In this document: in pieces, positions 18,404 through 27,923 of the stretch
How positions within the stretch are numbered: the first letter of the stretch is position 1
Layout of the letters: each line of letters begins with the position of its first letter
Assembly: GCF_002934545.1 (NCBI RefSeq)
Contig: NZ_PTJA01000007.1
Span: forward strand, 186,001 to 250,000
Length of the DNA: 64,000 bases
Source: Lacrimispora xylanisolvens
GTDB taxonomy: Bacteria > Bacillota > Clostridia > Lachnospirales > Lachnospiraceae
Direction: 5' to 3'
Notes under the pieces: model-generated
What the model was told of the DNA's origin: nothing
The model's input: the letters and a program-made list of their open reading frames with translations, nothing else
The model's database searches: none
Made by a program: the position numbers and the translations under genes

Positions 18404-18866
18404 AATTTTCTTTGATTTTAACAATTACTTTCTTAATTGGAGCTGGTTCTCCGGCTGCAGCCTTTGGTTTATGTCCATCCCAGGGATTAAAAATCATATA
18501 TTCTCCAGACTTCACTACCGCCTTTAAGCCTGGGTTTTCATTGTCGTAAAATACAACATCTTTTTCATCGTTATATGGTACTTTTTCATTCAGTTCATCA
18601 ATTCTTGCGTAAGTCATAATCTCAGAACCAGAAATCACATACTGAATATCTGTATAATTATGGTGAGCTTCATATTTCGCTTCTTCCCATGGAATTGTTG
18701 TATATTCTACTACATTGGCAAAAACGTTCTTGCCGTCAATCTCATATTTACCTGGCTCCAGTTTCTCCAGATCAGTATTCTTAAGAAAATCTACTGCCTT
18801 GGCATATCTGTCTTCCACACCAAGGTTTCTGTAAAAATCAAGGTTTTTTGCTGTGTCAAAAATCAT
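18402..18866 (-). CDS. YhcH/YjgK/YiaL family protein (DUF386)
   Basis: 154 residues with the DUF386 pattern: FLKNTDLEKLEPGKYEIDGKNVFANV, the metal-binding YEAHHNYTDIQYVISG (paired histidines on a cupin-like fold), and EYMIFNPWDGHKPKAA near the C-terminus. Members are found in sialic acid and sugar-acid pathways (EbgC, YiaL, YhcH) and are thought to be sugar anomerases or isomerases. Its convergent partner is a pectinesterase, which is compatible with a role in carbohydrate use, but no substrate can be given. Confidence 0.9.
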   Translation of the reverse strand: MIFDTAKNLDFYRNLGVEDRYAKAVDFLKNTDLEKLEPGKYEIDGKNVFANVVEYTTIPWEEAKYEAHHNYTDIQYVISGSEIMTYARIDELNEKVPYNDEKDVVFYDNENPGLKAVVKSGEYMIFNPWDGHKPKAAAGEPAPIKKVIVKIKEN

Positions 18867-18945
18867 TTGAATACTCTCCTTTTATGTATCAGTATAGTTA
18901 TATAAACTATAGTATACACCAAAAACAGAATATTTAACAATGTTT

Positions 18946-19833
18946 TTATTTAAAAAATTCATGGTTTCCGTGCTGGAATAAATAAGTCAAATGGGAATCA
19001 AACCAGCTGATTGCGCCGCTCCTTGAACCCCTTCGATTCATAAAATACAAAGCTCCGTTTGAATAGTCCTCACCTTCCAGTGCCCTGTTCACACAATCAA
19101 TGGTATTGCTGGTAACCTTAACGGAATTAATACTTCCATTGGATACCGGGGAAAACTGGGAGGGTGAATAAACAACTCCTTTCACTGTACTTGGAAATTT
19201 ACCGCTTTTTACACGATTTAAAATCACATTTGCTACAAGAATCTTTCCTTCATCATCACAAACTCCGGCTTCTGCCTGCACAATTTTTAACAAGACATTA
19301 TAGTCTTCATCCGACAGAGACGTGGCACGTGCTGCTTTTTCCTCTTCTGCCTTTTTGGCAGCTGCTTCTTCCGCTTCTTTCGCCTTCTGGGCTTCTTCTG
19401 CGGCTATCTGCGCCTGCTTTTTTGCTTCCTCCTCCAGTGCAATCTGTTCGTTCATGCGCTGGATTCTGGTAAAGGATTCTTTTTCCAGTTCCTGCTTTTG
19501 TATGACTTCTTTTTCCAACAGATTTCCAGCAAGTTGCTGTGCCTGCATCTTGGGATCGGTAAGGTTAATTTGTACTTTTGCTTGTGAAGCTGTTTCCTCT
19601 TCTTCAACGTTCTCATCATCGGTAGCGTCTTCTAAAGCCCGTGTTTCTGCAAATGCCGTTAATGCATTTTTTCCGCTGCTTCCAAATCCTGTGGAAGTAA
19701 AAGCAATCACTGTAATTACTGCGGCACCTGCCATAAAAACTGCTGAGGAACGATACATTCGCTTCGTGACCCTTACGGACATTCCTCTGAAGAACTGACT
19801 AATCTGCTGAAGGATAGAGCGTAGTGTAAGCAT
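18946..19833 (-). CDS. Cell wall hydrolase of the SleB/CwlJ family
   Basis: 295 residues from ATG 19833 (GAAAGAGGAG upstream; the open frame runs to 19938). A membrane segment lies near residues 28-48. A coiled-coil rich in A, E, K and Q occupies about residues 95-170. The C-terminal hydrolase_2 domain begins SDEDYNVLLKIVQAEAG, with the catalytic glutamate in AEAG, followed by ILVANVILNRVKSGKFPSTV, the QFSPVSNG motif and ALYFMNRR. SleB-type enzymes are lytic transglycosylases acting on spore cortex. The coiled-coil and sigma-A promoter instead suggest a vegetative cell-wall role. Confidence 0.88.
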   Translation of the reverse strand: MLTLRSILQQISQFFRGMSVRVTKRMYRSSAVFMAGAAVITVIAFTSTGFGSSGKNALTAFAETRALEDATDDENVEEEETASQAKVQINLTDPKMQAQQLAGNLLEKEVIQKQELEKESFTRIQRMNEQIALEEEAKKQAQIAAEEAQKAKEAEEAAAKKAEEEKAARATSLSDEDYNVLLKIVQAEAGVCDDEGKILVANVILNRVKSGKFPSTVKGVVYSPSQFSPVSNGSINSVKVTSNTIDCVNRALEGEDYSNGALYFMNRRGSRSGAISWFDSHLTYLFQHGNHEFFK

Positions 19834-20143
19834 AAATACTCCTCTTTCTCTAATCTCATTTGCGTGGGCTTCGGACTGTTCCGTACCCGTTTCTTTGTGT
19901 CGTCCGTAATTATAGAAGAATCCCGTTAAAAAAGTCAATGGTCATTTAACATTTTTGTGATAATTTAACTTCTTAATTTTTTTCCATTTTTATTTTTTTG
20001 TTAGTTATACACTATTTTTACTTGTACTTATGCGATTTTTTTGTATTAAACATGTGTTAACTTTTTACAATAGTATTACATTTCTGTTAATTATTCACCT
20101 CCGCACTGCTAGCCTGTCTTACCGTTTAAATGTTTTATGTAAA
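19834..20143. other. Gene-free AT-rich region
   Basis: About 310 bases between the SleB-type and YbaK genes. Apart from the promoter at 19909-19938 I see only AT-rich sequence with runs of T. A Shine-Dalgarno-like CGGAGGTG in minus sense near 20100 leads into a four-codon frame only. No RNA family is recognised. Confidence 0.5.
19909..19938 (-). promoter_or_regulatory. Sigma-A promoter of the SleB-type gene
   Basis: Minus-sense -35 TTGACT (19938-19933), 18-base spacer, perfect -10 TATAAT (19914-19909). The transcript would have a leader of about 70 nt that contains a possible CGGAC/GTCCG hairpin; no riboswitch family was recognised. Confidence 0.75.
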
Positions 20144-20617
20144 CTAATTCAGGGTAAGTGAGGCGAAATTACCTCTAATAAAGCCAGCAAGTTTCTGTGG
20201 GGCGATGACAATTTGCTGGCCTCTGATGCCGGCACTTACTACTATTTCAGGATAATTTTCCGCGGATGCATCAATCCATGTAGGAAACTGCTTTTTCATT
20301 CCCACAGGAGAACAGCCACCCCTGATATAACCGGTAACTGACTGTAACTCTTTCACGGAAATCATTTCAACCTTTTTATCGCCTGTAAGCTTTGCTGTCT
20401 TTTTTAACTCCAGCTCAGCATCAACAGGAATACAGCAGACAAAATAACCTGTTTTATCTCCTTTTAATACAAGAGTTTTAAATACACTTCCATGGTCAAC
20501 CCCCAGCATATCCGCTGCATGGCTTCCTGATAAATCCTGTTCATCAACGGTATATTCCCTTGTATCATAGGCAATCCCTGCTTTATCAAGCATTCTCATC
20601 ACATTTGTTTTTATCAT
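20144..20617 (-). CDS. ybaK: Cys-tRNA(Pro)/aminoacyl-tRNA deacylase, YbaK type
   Basis: 157 residues of the YbaK/EbsC editing family. Visible features are VFKTLVLKGDKTGYFVCCIPVDAELELKK with the conserved catalytic lysine in FKTLV, the MISVKELQSVTGYIRGGCSPVGMKK glycine-rich block, and a C-terminal VSAGIRGQQIVIAPQKL. Members hydrolyse Cys-tRNA(Pro) in trans and so prevent mistranslation of proline codons. It stands alone, divergent from a LysR gene. Confidence 0.92.
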   Translation of the reverse strand: MIKTNVMRMLDKAGIAYDTREYTVDEQDLSGSHAADMLGVDHGSVFKTLVLKGDKTGYFVCCIPVDAELELKKTAKLTGDKKVEMISVKELQSVTGYIRGGCSPVGMKKQFPTWIDASAENYPEIVVSAGIRGQQIVIAPQKLAGFIRGNFASLTLN

Positions 20618-20741
20618 ATCAGATCACTCCTGTCCTTTTGTTTTATGAATTACATCATAATAAGAAAAACTCTGTTTGTCCAGCAAAAGCTTATGCAGGC
20701 TTTCCCTCCATGCAGGCTATCTGTCTCCTTGATTTTCCTGC

Positions 20742-20771
20742 TTTACATTCCGATATTTCACCTGATATAAT
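20742..20771 (+). promoter_or_regulatory. Probable promoter of LysR gene
   Basis: Plus-sense -35 TTTACA (20742-20747), 18-base spacer, perfect -10 TATAAT (20766-20771). A second TATAAT-like box lies near 20797. AT-rich dyads between these and the start codon could serve LysR autoregulation. Confidence 0.5.
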
Positions 20772-20832
20772 ATCAATATATAGTATTGTGTATTATTATA
20801 ATGAATGGTTATAAAATGAAAGGATTTTTAAT

Positions 20833-21732
20833 ATGGATCAGAATCTTTCCCAATATAAAATTTTTTATGAAGTAGCAAAAGCTGGTAATATTTCCAAAGC
20901 TGCCAAAGAACTTTTCATCAGTCAGCCCGCAATCAGTAAGTCCATCAGCAAGTTGGAGGACAATTTAGGCGTGGCATTATTTACCCGAAATTCCAGAGGC
21001 GTCCAGCTTACGGAAGAGGGGAAACTTTTGTTTCATCACACAAAAACAGCATTTGAAGCGATAAACAGAGGGGAACTGGAACTAAAGAGAGTAAAGGATT
21101 TTAATATCGGGCACTTAAGAATCGGTGTGAGCAATACCCTGTGTAAATACATTCTTCTTCCTTATTTAAAGGGTTTTATTGAAAAGTATCCTCATATTAA
21201 GATTACCATAGAAAGCCAGTCCACCACCCATACGGTTGCCATGCTGGAGCAGCAGCAGATAGACCTGGGATTGATCGCTGAGCCCTCTAACCGCCGTCCC
21301 CTTTTATTTAATCCAGTTATGGAGATTCAGGACATCTTTGTATCGACCAGTGCCTATCTGGAAAATTTATACTTAAGAGAGGGAAAGAATGCTGATTTGT
21401 TTCAGACAGGCAACATCCTTCTATTGGACAAAAATAATATGACAAGAAAGTATATTGACGAATATTTAAATGAAAACCAGATCATTCCCAATCAACTTTT
21501 GGAGATTACTACGATGGATCTATTGATAGAATTTGCCAAAATCGGTCTGGGGATTGGCTGTGTGATTAAAGAATTTGTCCAGGATGAGCTGGATAAAAAA
21601 GAACTGATTGAAGTTCCCATGATAGCTGGTATAAAAAAACGAACGGTTGGATTTGCCTATAACCCGGGATCTGTTTCCACAGCAATGGAAATCTTCTTTG
21701 AAGCAATGCAGAAAGCCGGAATCAGAGGCTGA
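20833..21732 (+). CDS. LysR-family transcriptional regulator
   Basis: 299 residues. The N-terminal winged helix-turn-helix is typical (FYEVAKAGNISKAAKELFISQPAISKSISKLEDNLGVALFTR). A periplasmic-binding-like effector domain covers about residues 90-295. AAAGGA precedes the ATG. It is divergent from ybaK and convergent with ilvC; LysR proteins usually act on a divergent neighbour, but no target is clear. The effector is unknown. Confidence 0.93.
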   Translation: MDQNLSQYKIFYEVAKAGNISKAAKELFISQPAISKSISKLEDNLGVALFTRNSRGVQLTEEGKLLFHHTKTAFEAINRGELELKRVKDFNIGHLRIGVSNTLCKYILLPYLKGFIEKYPHIKITIESQSTTHTVAMLEQQQIDLGLIAEPSNRRPLLFNPVMEIQDIFVSTSAYLENLYLREGKNADLFQTGNILLLDKNNMTRKYIDEYLNENQIIPNQLLEITTMDLLIEFAKIGLGIGCVIKEFVQDELDKKELIEVPMIAGIKKRTVGFAYNPGSVSTAMEIFFEAMQKAGIRG

Positions 21733-21737
21733 TACGC

Positions 21738-21800
21738 AAAAAAAGGCTGATATAAAAGAGAAATTATGTTAACCACACTCTTTTTTTATCAGCCTTTTAA
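21738..21800. terminator. Bidirectional terminator between LysR and ilvC
   Basis: Long imperfect stem AAAAGGCTGATATAAAAGAG (21740-21760) pairing with 21779-21798, flanked by A- and T-runs, serving both convergent genes. Confidence 0.8.
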
Positions 21801-21818
21801 CATATGCTAAAATTATAT

Positions 21819-22916
<1,098 letters not shown>

Positions 22917-22938
22917 CTAGCTAACAACAAAAGACTGC

Positions 22939-23439
22939 CTATGGCAGATAGCGGATATCATCCGATCCTCTGGAAAGTCCTGTCAGACCAGTTCTTGCCA
23001 ACTCTAAAATCTCATAATCTCCAAGGAGGTTAATCAGCGCATCCAGTTTTGACTGGTCGCCTGTCAGCATGACGGTTAAAGAATCTCTTCCCACATCAAC
23101 GATGGTAGCCCTGAATATATCTGCAATGGCACTGATCGCCTGACGCTCACTGGCATTGGCGCGGACCTTTACAAGAATAAGTTCACGGTAAACAGAACGT
23201 CCGGGCTTCAATTCCTTAATATCCCTGACATCCTCCAGCTTTCTCAGCTGCTTTTCAATCTGATCCAAGATCTCCTGTTCACCCACAGAAACCACTGTCA
23301 TCCTCGAATATCTCTCATCCGCAGTTACTCCTACCGTAAGGCTCTCAATATTATAGCCACGGCGGCTGAACAGTCCGGCTACACGGCTTAAAACGCCGGC
23401 AGTGTTATCAACCAACAATGATAATACGATTCTTTCCAT
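22939..23439 (-). CDS. ilvN: Acetolactate synthase small (regulatory) subunit
   Basis: 166 residues. The N-terminal ACT domain starts LSLLVDNTAGVLSRVAGLFSRRGYNIESLTVG, and the C-terminal half (from about residue 80) is the ALS_ss_C domain with ISAIADIFRATIVDVG. It binds valine and regulates the catalytic subunit IlvB. No ilvB is present in the window, so the catalytic partner is encoded elsewhere. It precedes ilvC. Confidence 0.95.
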   Translation of the reverse strand: MERIVLSLLVDNTAGVLSRVAGLFSRRGYNIESLTVGVTADERYSRMTVVSVGEQEILDQIEKQLRKLEDVRDIKELKPGRSVYRELILVKVRANASERQAISAIADIFRATIVDVGRDSLTVMLTGDQSKLDALINLLGDYEILELARTGLTGLSRGSDDIRYLP

Positions 23440-23470
23440 TCACATCCCTGCCTTTTTGTATAATATTTAA

Positions 23471-23499
23471 ATGATAACAATGTAACTGTTATTTGTCAA
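23471..23499 (-). promoter_or_regulatory. Promoter of ilvN-ilvC
   Basis: Minus-sense perfect -35 TTGACA (23499-23494), 17-base spacer, -10 TATCAT (23476-23471). The leader is only about 25 nt, too short for a T-box or attenuator. Confidence 0.8.
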
Positions 23500-23550
23500 C
23501 TAAATAATAGGAATGTGTATTATAATCTGTAGTTATACCTATAGACATAT

Positions 23551-24471
23551 TTAATCATTTTCTTCCATATCAAGAACGGGATTCACGTGAACCATGCAAT
23601 GCTTTACATCAGGAAAGTGTTCTTCTATGCACAGATGCACCTTTTCTGCAATTTCGTGTGACCTTACCAGTTCCAGTTTTCCTTCTGCTGCAATTTCAAT
23701 ATCCACATATACTTTTGCACCAAACATTCTGGTTCTGATGTCGTCAATCCGTTTTACCCCCATAACTGACATTGCAAACTCCTTCATTTTTTGAACCGTA
23801 TCCTCATCACAGGATTTATCGATCATTTTGTCCATGGAATCACGAAATATATCAATTGCTGCCTTACCAATAAAAATGCAGATTACAATACTTGCCAGAG
23901 GATCTAAAACAGGAACCCCCATTCTTGCGCCGCCGATCCCGATCATAGCTCCCACAGAAGACAATGCGTCAGAGCGATGGTGCCAGGCATCTGCCATAAC
24001 GGCACCTGAATTTATCTTTTTGGCTGCTGCTCTTGTGTACCAGTACATCCATTCTTTTACGACGATTGATAAAACTGCCGCAACCAAAGCAATCAATCCG
24101 GGAATTTCAGCTGTTTTTCCATTCTGCCCTATTATGACTTTAATACCTGTGATGCCAATTACAACGCCAGTAGCCATTAACAAAGAAGCAAGTATGGCAG
24201 AAGCAACACATTCCATCCGGTCATGACCGTATGGATGCTCTTTATCAGATTTTTTATCTGCCAGCTGCACACCGATCATAACAATAAAAGTGCTGAACAC
24301 ATCGGAGGCAGAATGAACCGCATCCGAAATCATTGCTCCAGAATGACCAAGCATACCTGCTGCCAGTTTAAATGCAGAAAGCATTAAATTAATGACAATG
24401 CTCACCACCGATACGTGCATGGCAAGACTTTTTCCATCCTTTTCTTTCTTTAATCCAGTGATACGTTTCAT
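23551..24471 (-). CDS. CDF-family cation efflux transporter (Ni/Co-responsive)
   Basis: 306 residues with six membrane segments in the first 210. Metal-site motifs are GAMISDAVHSASDVFSTF in TM2 and GAVMADAWHHRSDALSS in TM5, giving a D-x3-D / H-x3-D transport site. A cytoplasmic C-terminal domain contains MFGAKVYVDIEIAAEGKL and VKHCMVHVNP. CDF proteins export divalent cations by proton antiport. The upstream leader is a NiCo riboswitch, so the substrate is likely cobalt and/or nickel. GGGGGA precedes the ATG. Confidence 0.93.
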   Translation of the reverse strand: MKRITGLKKEKDGKSLAMHVSVVSIVINLMLSAFKLAAGMLGHSGAMISDAVHSASDVFSTFIVMIGVQLADKKSDKEHPYGHDRMECVASAILASLLMATGVVIGITGIKVIIGQNGKTAEIPGLIALVAAVLSIVVKEWMYWYTRAAAKKINSGAVMADAWHHRSDALSSVGAMIGIGGARMGVPVLDPLASIVICIFIGKAAIDIFRDSMDKMIDKSCDEDTVQKMKEFAMSVMGVKRIDDIRTRMFGAKVYVDIEIAAEGKLELVRSHEIAEKVHLCIEEHFPDVKHCMVHVNPVLDMEEND

Positions 24472-24510
24472 ACCAGTTCCCCCAGTTTGATCAGATTACA
24501 GCTGCTGATA

Positions 24511-24563
24511 AATAAAAAATGCACCTGCGGAACAATTAGAGTGAACTACTGTCCCACAGATGC
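24511..24563 (-). terminator. Riboswitch expression-platform terminator
   Basis: In minus sense GCATCTGTGGGACAGT (24563-24548) can pair with ATTGTTCCGCAGGTGC (24536-24521) over 16 positions including wobbles, loop of 11, followed by ATTTTTTATTT. The 5' arm is also part of the NiCo aptamer, so ligand-bound aptamer and terminator exclude each other. This predicts transcription read-through when metal is bound. Confidence 0.85.
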
Positions 24564-24634
24564 TTTCATATCATCTGCTGTTGCGAAAGCAACCCGGCTT
24601 ACAGCTGTTAAAAGCTGACGCCTGCTCAGTTTGT
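24543..24634 (-). promoter_or_regulatory. NiCo riboswitch (czcD motif) aptamer
   Basis: In minus sense the leader reads ACTGAGCAGGC, a variable hairpin (CAGCTTTTAACAGCTG), AGCCGGG, a GTTGCTTTCGCAAC hairpin, CAGCAGATGA, a further hairpin arm (GATGATATGAAAGCATC) and TGTGGGACAGT. Order and conserved blocks (GAGCAGGC, GCCGGG, TGTGGGACAGT) match the NiCo four-way-junction aptamer of Erysipelotrichaceae that binds Co2+ and Ni2+ cooperatively. It lies 70 bases before a CDF transporter, its known gene association. Motif recognition is by memory of the family, but every conserved block is present. Confidence 0.93.
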
Positions 24635-24722
24635 ACTGTAGAGTCATGTGCAGTGCAATGAGTTTAATCCCTTAAACGGGCTTCTGTAATAGGATATGAA
24701 CGTATTGCTGTAAAAGTTACCA

Positions 24723-25319
24723 TTACGTATAATCAATAATGCAATATTCATACGCATTGATCACAACGGTGCTTCCATACTGATCCTCTCTCTTAAAAGC
24801 ATTGCCATAATTAGCGTGGATATGACCGTGAAGAAAATACCTGGGTGCATACTTATCCATCAGCATCTTAAAGCAGGAAAACCCGCGATGAGGAAGATCG
24901 GGCAGATCATTCAGTTCAAAAGCAGGCGCATGGGTTACAAGTATATCAAACCCCTTATTTTTCTTTAACTTCCACCACATGCGCTTAATTCTCTGTTCCA
25001 TTTTCTTTTCTGTAAACTGGTTGGGGGAACCCGGAATATATTCCATGGAACCACCCAGCCCCAAAATTCTTACTCCATTGAAGGTAACAATCTCATCTTC
25101 AATGCAGATACACCCCTCCGGAGGACATCTCTCATACTGACAATCATGGTTTCCCCTTACGTAATAAACCGGCGCGTGAGAACAGGTGGCAAAAAACGTC
25201 AGATAATTTGCTCTCAAATCTCCGCAGGAAATGATTAAATCAATGTCTTTTAGCTTCTCCGGTGTATAGAATTCGTAGAGCGACTTGGACTCATGATCCG
25301 CCAGTACCAGAATTTTCAC
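24723..25319 (-). CDS. Metallophosphoesterase
   Basis: 198 residues of the calcineurin-like fold: ILVLADHES (degenerate first motif; the usual D-x-H is D-H-E), IISCGDLRANYL, YVRGNHDCQYE, VTHAPAFE and FLHGHIHANYG. All but the first motif look complete. The GTG start at 25319 has GGAGG eight bases upstream, and the gene overlaps the preceding BMP-domain gene by 29 bases. The tight coupling suggests a functional link to that unusual protein. The substrate (cyclic nucleotide, phosphodiester or protein) is unknown. Confidence 0.87.
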   Translation of the reverse strand: MKILVLADHESKSLYEFYTPEKLKDIDLIISCGDLRANYLTFFATCSHAPVYYVRGNHDCQYERCPPEGCICIEDEIVTFNGVRILGLGGSMEYIPGSPNQFTEKKMEQRIKRMWWKLKKNKGFDILVTHAPAFELNDLPDLPHRGFSCFKMLMDKYAPRYFLHGHIHANYGNAFKREDQYGSTVVINAYEYCIIDYT

Positions 25320-27282
25320 GCTGAAGTTCCTCCGTATCCATGTTCTCGTATATTGTCTGACCCTGAAGACGAACCAATGACCGGGCTTCTTCTGTTAACT
25401 CTTCAAAATCAGGAATCTGCCCTACAACATTTTCCGTAAGCCAGTTCATCGTAGTAATCTCCTCCGGTGTGAGGCTTAACCCTTCTTCACACTGAATTGT
25501 GCCATCCTGAGAGTAAATCGTTCCAACAAATGGCTGGAAGCTTCCTGCCCGAATGGAATTTTTCAAAAATGTAATCAGCCGGTTTGTGCCGTGAGGAAGA
25601 TTCTGGGAGCAGATCACATCAATGACGTCTGCAGACATTCCCCACCAGTAGTTAATCGCCTGCTTCCCTTTCATCTCTTTCCTGTCAACAGAACCGTGGC
25701 AGGTGAGATTTACGATTCTTTCATAAAACTTTCCCCAATGCCAGATAGGAGTAGCCAGGTTTCTCAGGCTTCCATCTGCAGCTTTCTGATAAAGACCGTA
25801 TTCTCTTGTAGGTGCCTGAGGAGTAATCATATCATCACCGGATATAAAGCGGATTCCTTCTTTCTCAAGCTCCGCCTGAGCATCCCGCCCTGTTATCCTT
25901 GACCACTCCAGATAAACCTTTGCATAAGGATTAATCATCCTTGCTCCCAAAGCAAATGCATTGATATTGGCAATGGTTCCGTATATGGGATAATCTGCAA
26001 TATAACCAAGTTTGTCATCCCGTGACATGGAAGCAGCTAAAGCTCCCATTAAAAACTTTGATTCGTACATTCTTCCATAATAAGTGCAGACAGAAGAATA
26101 GGACATATTGACCGAACAGTTGAACACTCTGATTTCCGGATGGTCAATGGCGGTCTTTACACTTAAATTAATCATCTGGGAGGCTGTTGTAAAAATCATG
26201 TTGCAGCCTCCTGCAATGGCAGCATCAAATGCCTTCGCCGTCTCCGATTCCGAGTCTGCATGGAAAAAGACCATGGTTTCCGTCTTTCCGTCAAATGCCT
26301 GCTCCAGATACATCCTGCCCAGTTCATGACCGTACGTCCAGCTGGAAGTTTCCGCTGTCTTTGCGTGAATAAATGCGATTTTAAGCATGGAAGGATCAAG
26401 GCCTGGATTGGGAAGCAGCCAGTTGATCAGCTTCATCGTGGTGTTATCCGATCCGTCGCCAGCCTCCTCCGGCTGCTCTACCAGCGCAATCTTATTGCCT
26501 CTGGAAGCCAGAAGAAGTTCATCCTTAATTTTAACCAGATCCTTCTTAATCTGCTTTTCCACCCGGTCTTTCACCGACTTGTATCCCAACAGCTCCACAT
26601 AGACTAAAAATGCATCGGAGCAGGTCATGTCATAATCATCACCGCCAAATGCGTGAAATGCTTTGGAAAAACGGTCATATGCAGACTTAAATACCAGCCT
26701 GTCATCTTCGCTCCACTGTTCTCCCGGAATTTTATTCATTGCCTTTAAAAGCTTATCGTAGCTGCCTTCCTTGCTGAACCAGATATCACAGTTAAAGGAA
26801 ACCTGATAAAAATCAAGGAATTCGTAATAAAGCCGGTTGTTTAAATCATCAGTACGCCTTGGAATCATCCGGATTACTGAGGCAGCGATGCTGAAGGCCC
26901 CCACATACTTTAAAACGCTGACCCTTTTATTGCCTTCCTGAACATAATATTGATTCATGAATTCATAAACAACAATCGGATCATGAATTCCTTCCTGAAT
27001 CTGATGATCATACAGGTAGGCCCACTTCGCTCCAAATTCGGATTTCTCCGACAAAAGGGGCATGAAATTACTGGCAAATGCATTGGTACGTCCTTCTGTC
27101 TTGGTACCGATTACCTTCTCCAGAGGAATATCCATTATTCCTAAATTGACTTCAGAAACGATATCAGAATAAGATAAGATATCATCAAGCACTGGCAGAT
27201 ACGGATACTCTCCTCTTGATACGGATGCCTGGTACTGCCTTCGCCCTTTTCTTAATGCCCCTACATAATCATATAGTGCCAT
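25291..27282 (-). CDS. ParB-like domain fused to BMP/Med substrate-binding domain, no signal peptide
   Basis: 663 residues. The N-terminal 100-150 residues look ParB/DUF-like (MDIPLEKVIGTKTEGRTNAF, later YYVQEGNKRVSVLKYVGA). From about residue 300 (PSMLKIAFIHAKTAETSSWTYGHELG) the protein follows the BMP/PnrA/Med purine-nucleoside-binding fold with CNMIFTTASQMINLSVKTAI, KLGYIADYPIYGTIANINAFALGARMINP. There is no signal peptide or lipobox, so unlike BmpA lipoproteins it should be cytoplasmic, as is the Bacillus regulator Med. Ligand sensing of a nucleoside is an inference. The downstream phosphoesterase gene overlaps by 29 bases. Confidence 0.75.
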   Translation of the reverse strand: MALYDYVGALRKGRRQYQASVSRGEYPYLPVLDDILSYSDIVSEVNLGIMDIPLEKVIGTKTEGRTNAFASNFMPLLSEKSEFGAKWAYLYDHQIQEGIHDPIVVYEFMNQYYVQEGNKRVSVLKYVGAFSIAASVIRMIPRRTDDLNNRLYYEFLDFYQVSFNCDIWFSKEGSYDKLLKAMNKIPGEQWSEDDRLVFKSAYDRFSKAFHAFGGDDYDMTCSDAFLVYVELLGYKSVKDRVEKQIKKDLVKIKDELLLASRGNKIALVEQPEEAGDGSDNTTMKLINWLLPNPGLDPSMLKIAFIHAKTAETSSWTYGHELGRMYLEQAFDGKTETMVFFHADSESETAKAFDAAIAGGCNMIFTTASQMINLSVKTAIDHPEIRVFNCSVNMSYSSVCTYYGRMYESKFLMGALAASMSRDDKLGYIADYPIYGTIANINAFALGARMINPYAKVYLEWSRITGRDAQAELEKEGIRFISGDDMITPQAPTREYGLYQKAADGSLRNLATPIWHWGKFYERIVNLTCHGSVDRKEMKGKQAINYWWGMSADVIDVICSQNLPHGTNRLITFLKNSIRAGSFQPFVGTIYSQDGTIQCEEGLSLTPEEITTMNWLTENVVGQIPDFEELTEEARSLVRLQGQTIYENMDTEELQRENSGTGGS

Positions 27283-27370
27283 CCGCAGTTTCCTCCCATT
27301 ATTTTATACCCCTATTTTACCATCCAATCCATATTCTGTACAGACGGGCAATTTCTTCGTCATACAGCCA

Positions 27371-27838
27371 TTACACCTTTAAATTGCGCACTTTAAAGTC
27401 ACGTTCCAGTTCCCGCTTCTGGTCTTTCTTTGCGATATCATCTCTTTTATCATAAAGTTTTTTACCTCTTGCCAGACCGATCTCCACTTTAACCAGACTG
27501 CCTTTAAAATATACGGAAAGAGGAACCAGAGTATATCCCTTTTGTGCAATTTTTTCATCCAGTTTTTGAATTTCCGATTTATGAAGGAGGAGCTTTCTGA
27601 TACGCAGCGGATCTTTGTTAAAGATATTCCCCTTTTCATAAGGACTGATGTTCATGCCAAATACATAAACCTCACCTTTGTCAACCCGGACAAAAGACTC
27701 CTTTACACTGCATTTGCCCATACGTATGGACTTTACTTCAGTGCCAAACAGCTCAATACCGGCTTCATATTTTTCATCAATAAAATAATCATGATAGGCC
27801 TTTTTGTTATTGGCGATTAATTTAAAATTTTCTCCCAT
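27371..27838 (-). CDS. smpB: SsrA-binding protein
   Basis: 155 residues with the SmpB signature: [32 protein letters not shown] at the start, [14 protein letters not shown] [27 protein letters not shown], and the basic C-terminal tail [22 protein letters not shown]. It delivers tmRNA to stalled ribosomes. The ssrA gene itself is not next to it in this window. Confidence 0.97.
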   Translation of the reverse strand: MGENFKLIANNKKAYHDYFIDEKYEAGIELFGTEVKSIRMGKCSVKESFVRVDKGEVYVFGMNISPYEKGNIFNKDPLRIRKLLLHKSEIQKLDEKIAQKGYTLVPLSVYFKGSLVKVEIGLARGKKLYDKRDDIAKKDQKRELERDFKVRNLKV

Positions 27839-27923
27839 ATTAATAAATCTCCCTTATTAAAACTTTACACAATCATACTACATTATTTATATCTCGTAAA
27901 GGATAAGAACATCAGCAAAGGCT

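Noticed and set aside
19322-19798. Plus-strand frame of 158 codons opposite the SleB-type gene
   Set aside because: Alanine/serine-rich antisense shadow of the coiled-coil; no start signals.
19834-19902. c-di-GMP or c-di-AMP riboswitch in the SleB-type leader
   Set aside because: Only a short hairpin is seen and none of the conserved blocks of GEMM or ydaO motifs.
27283-27923. tmRNA (ssrA) gene beside smpB
   Set aside because: Flanking gaps are under 100 bases and contain no tRNA-like ends or tag peptide frame.
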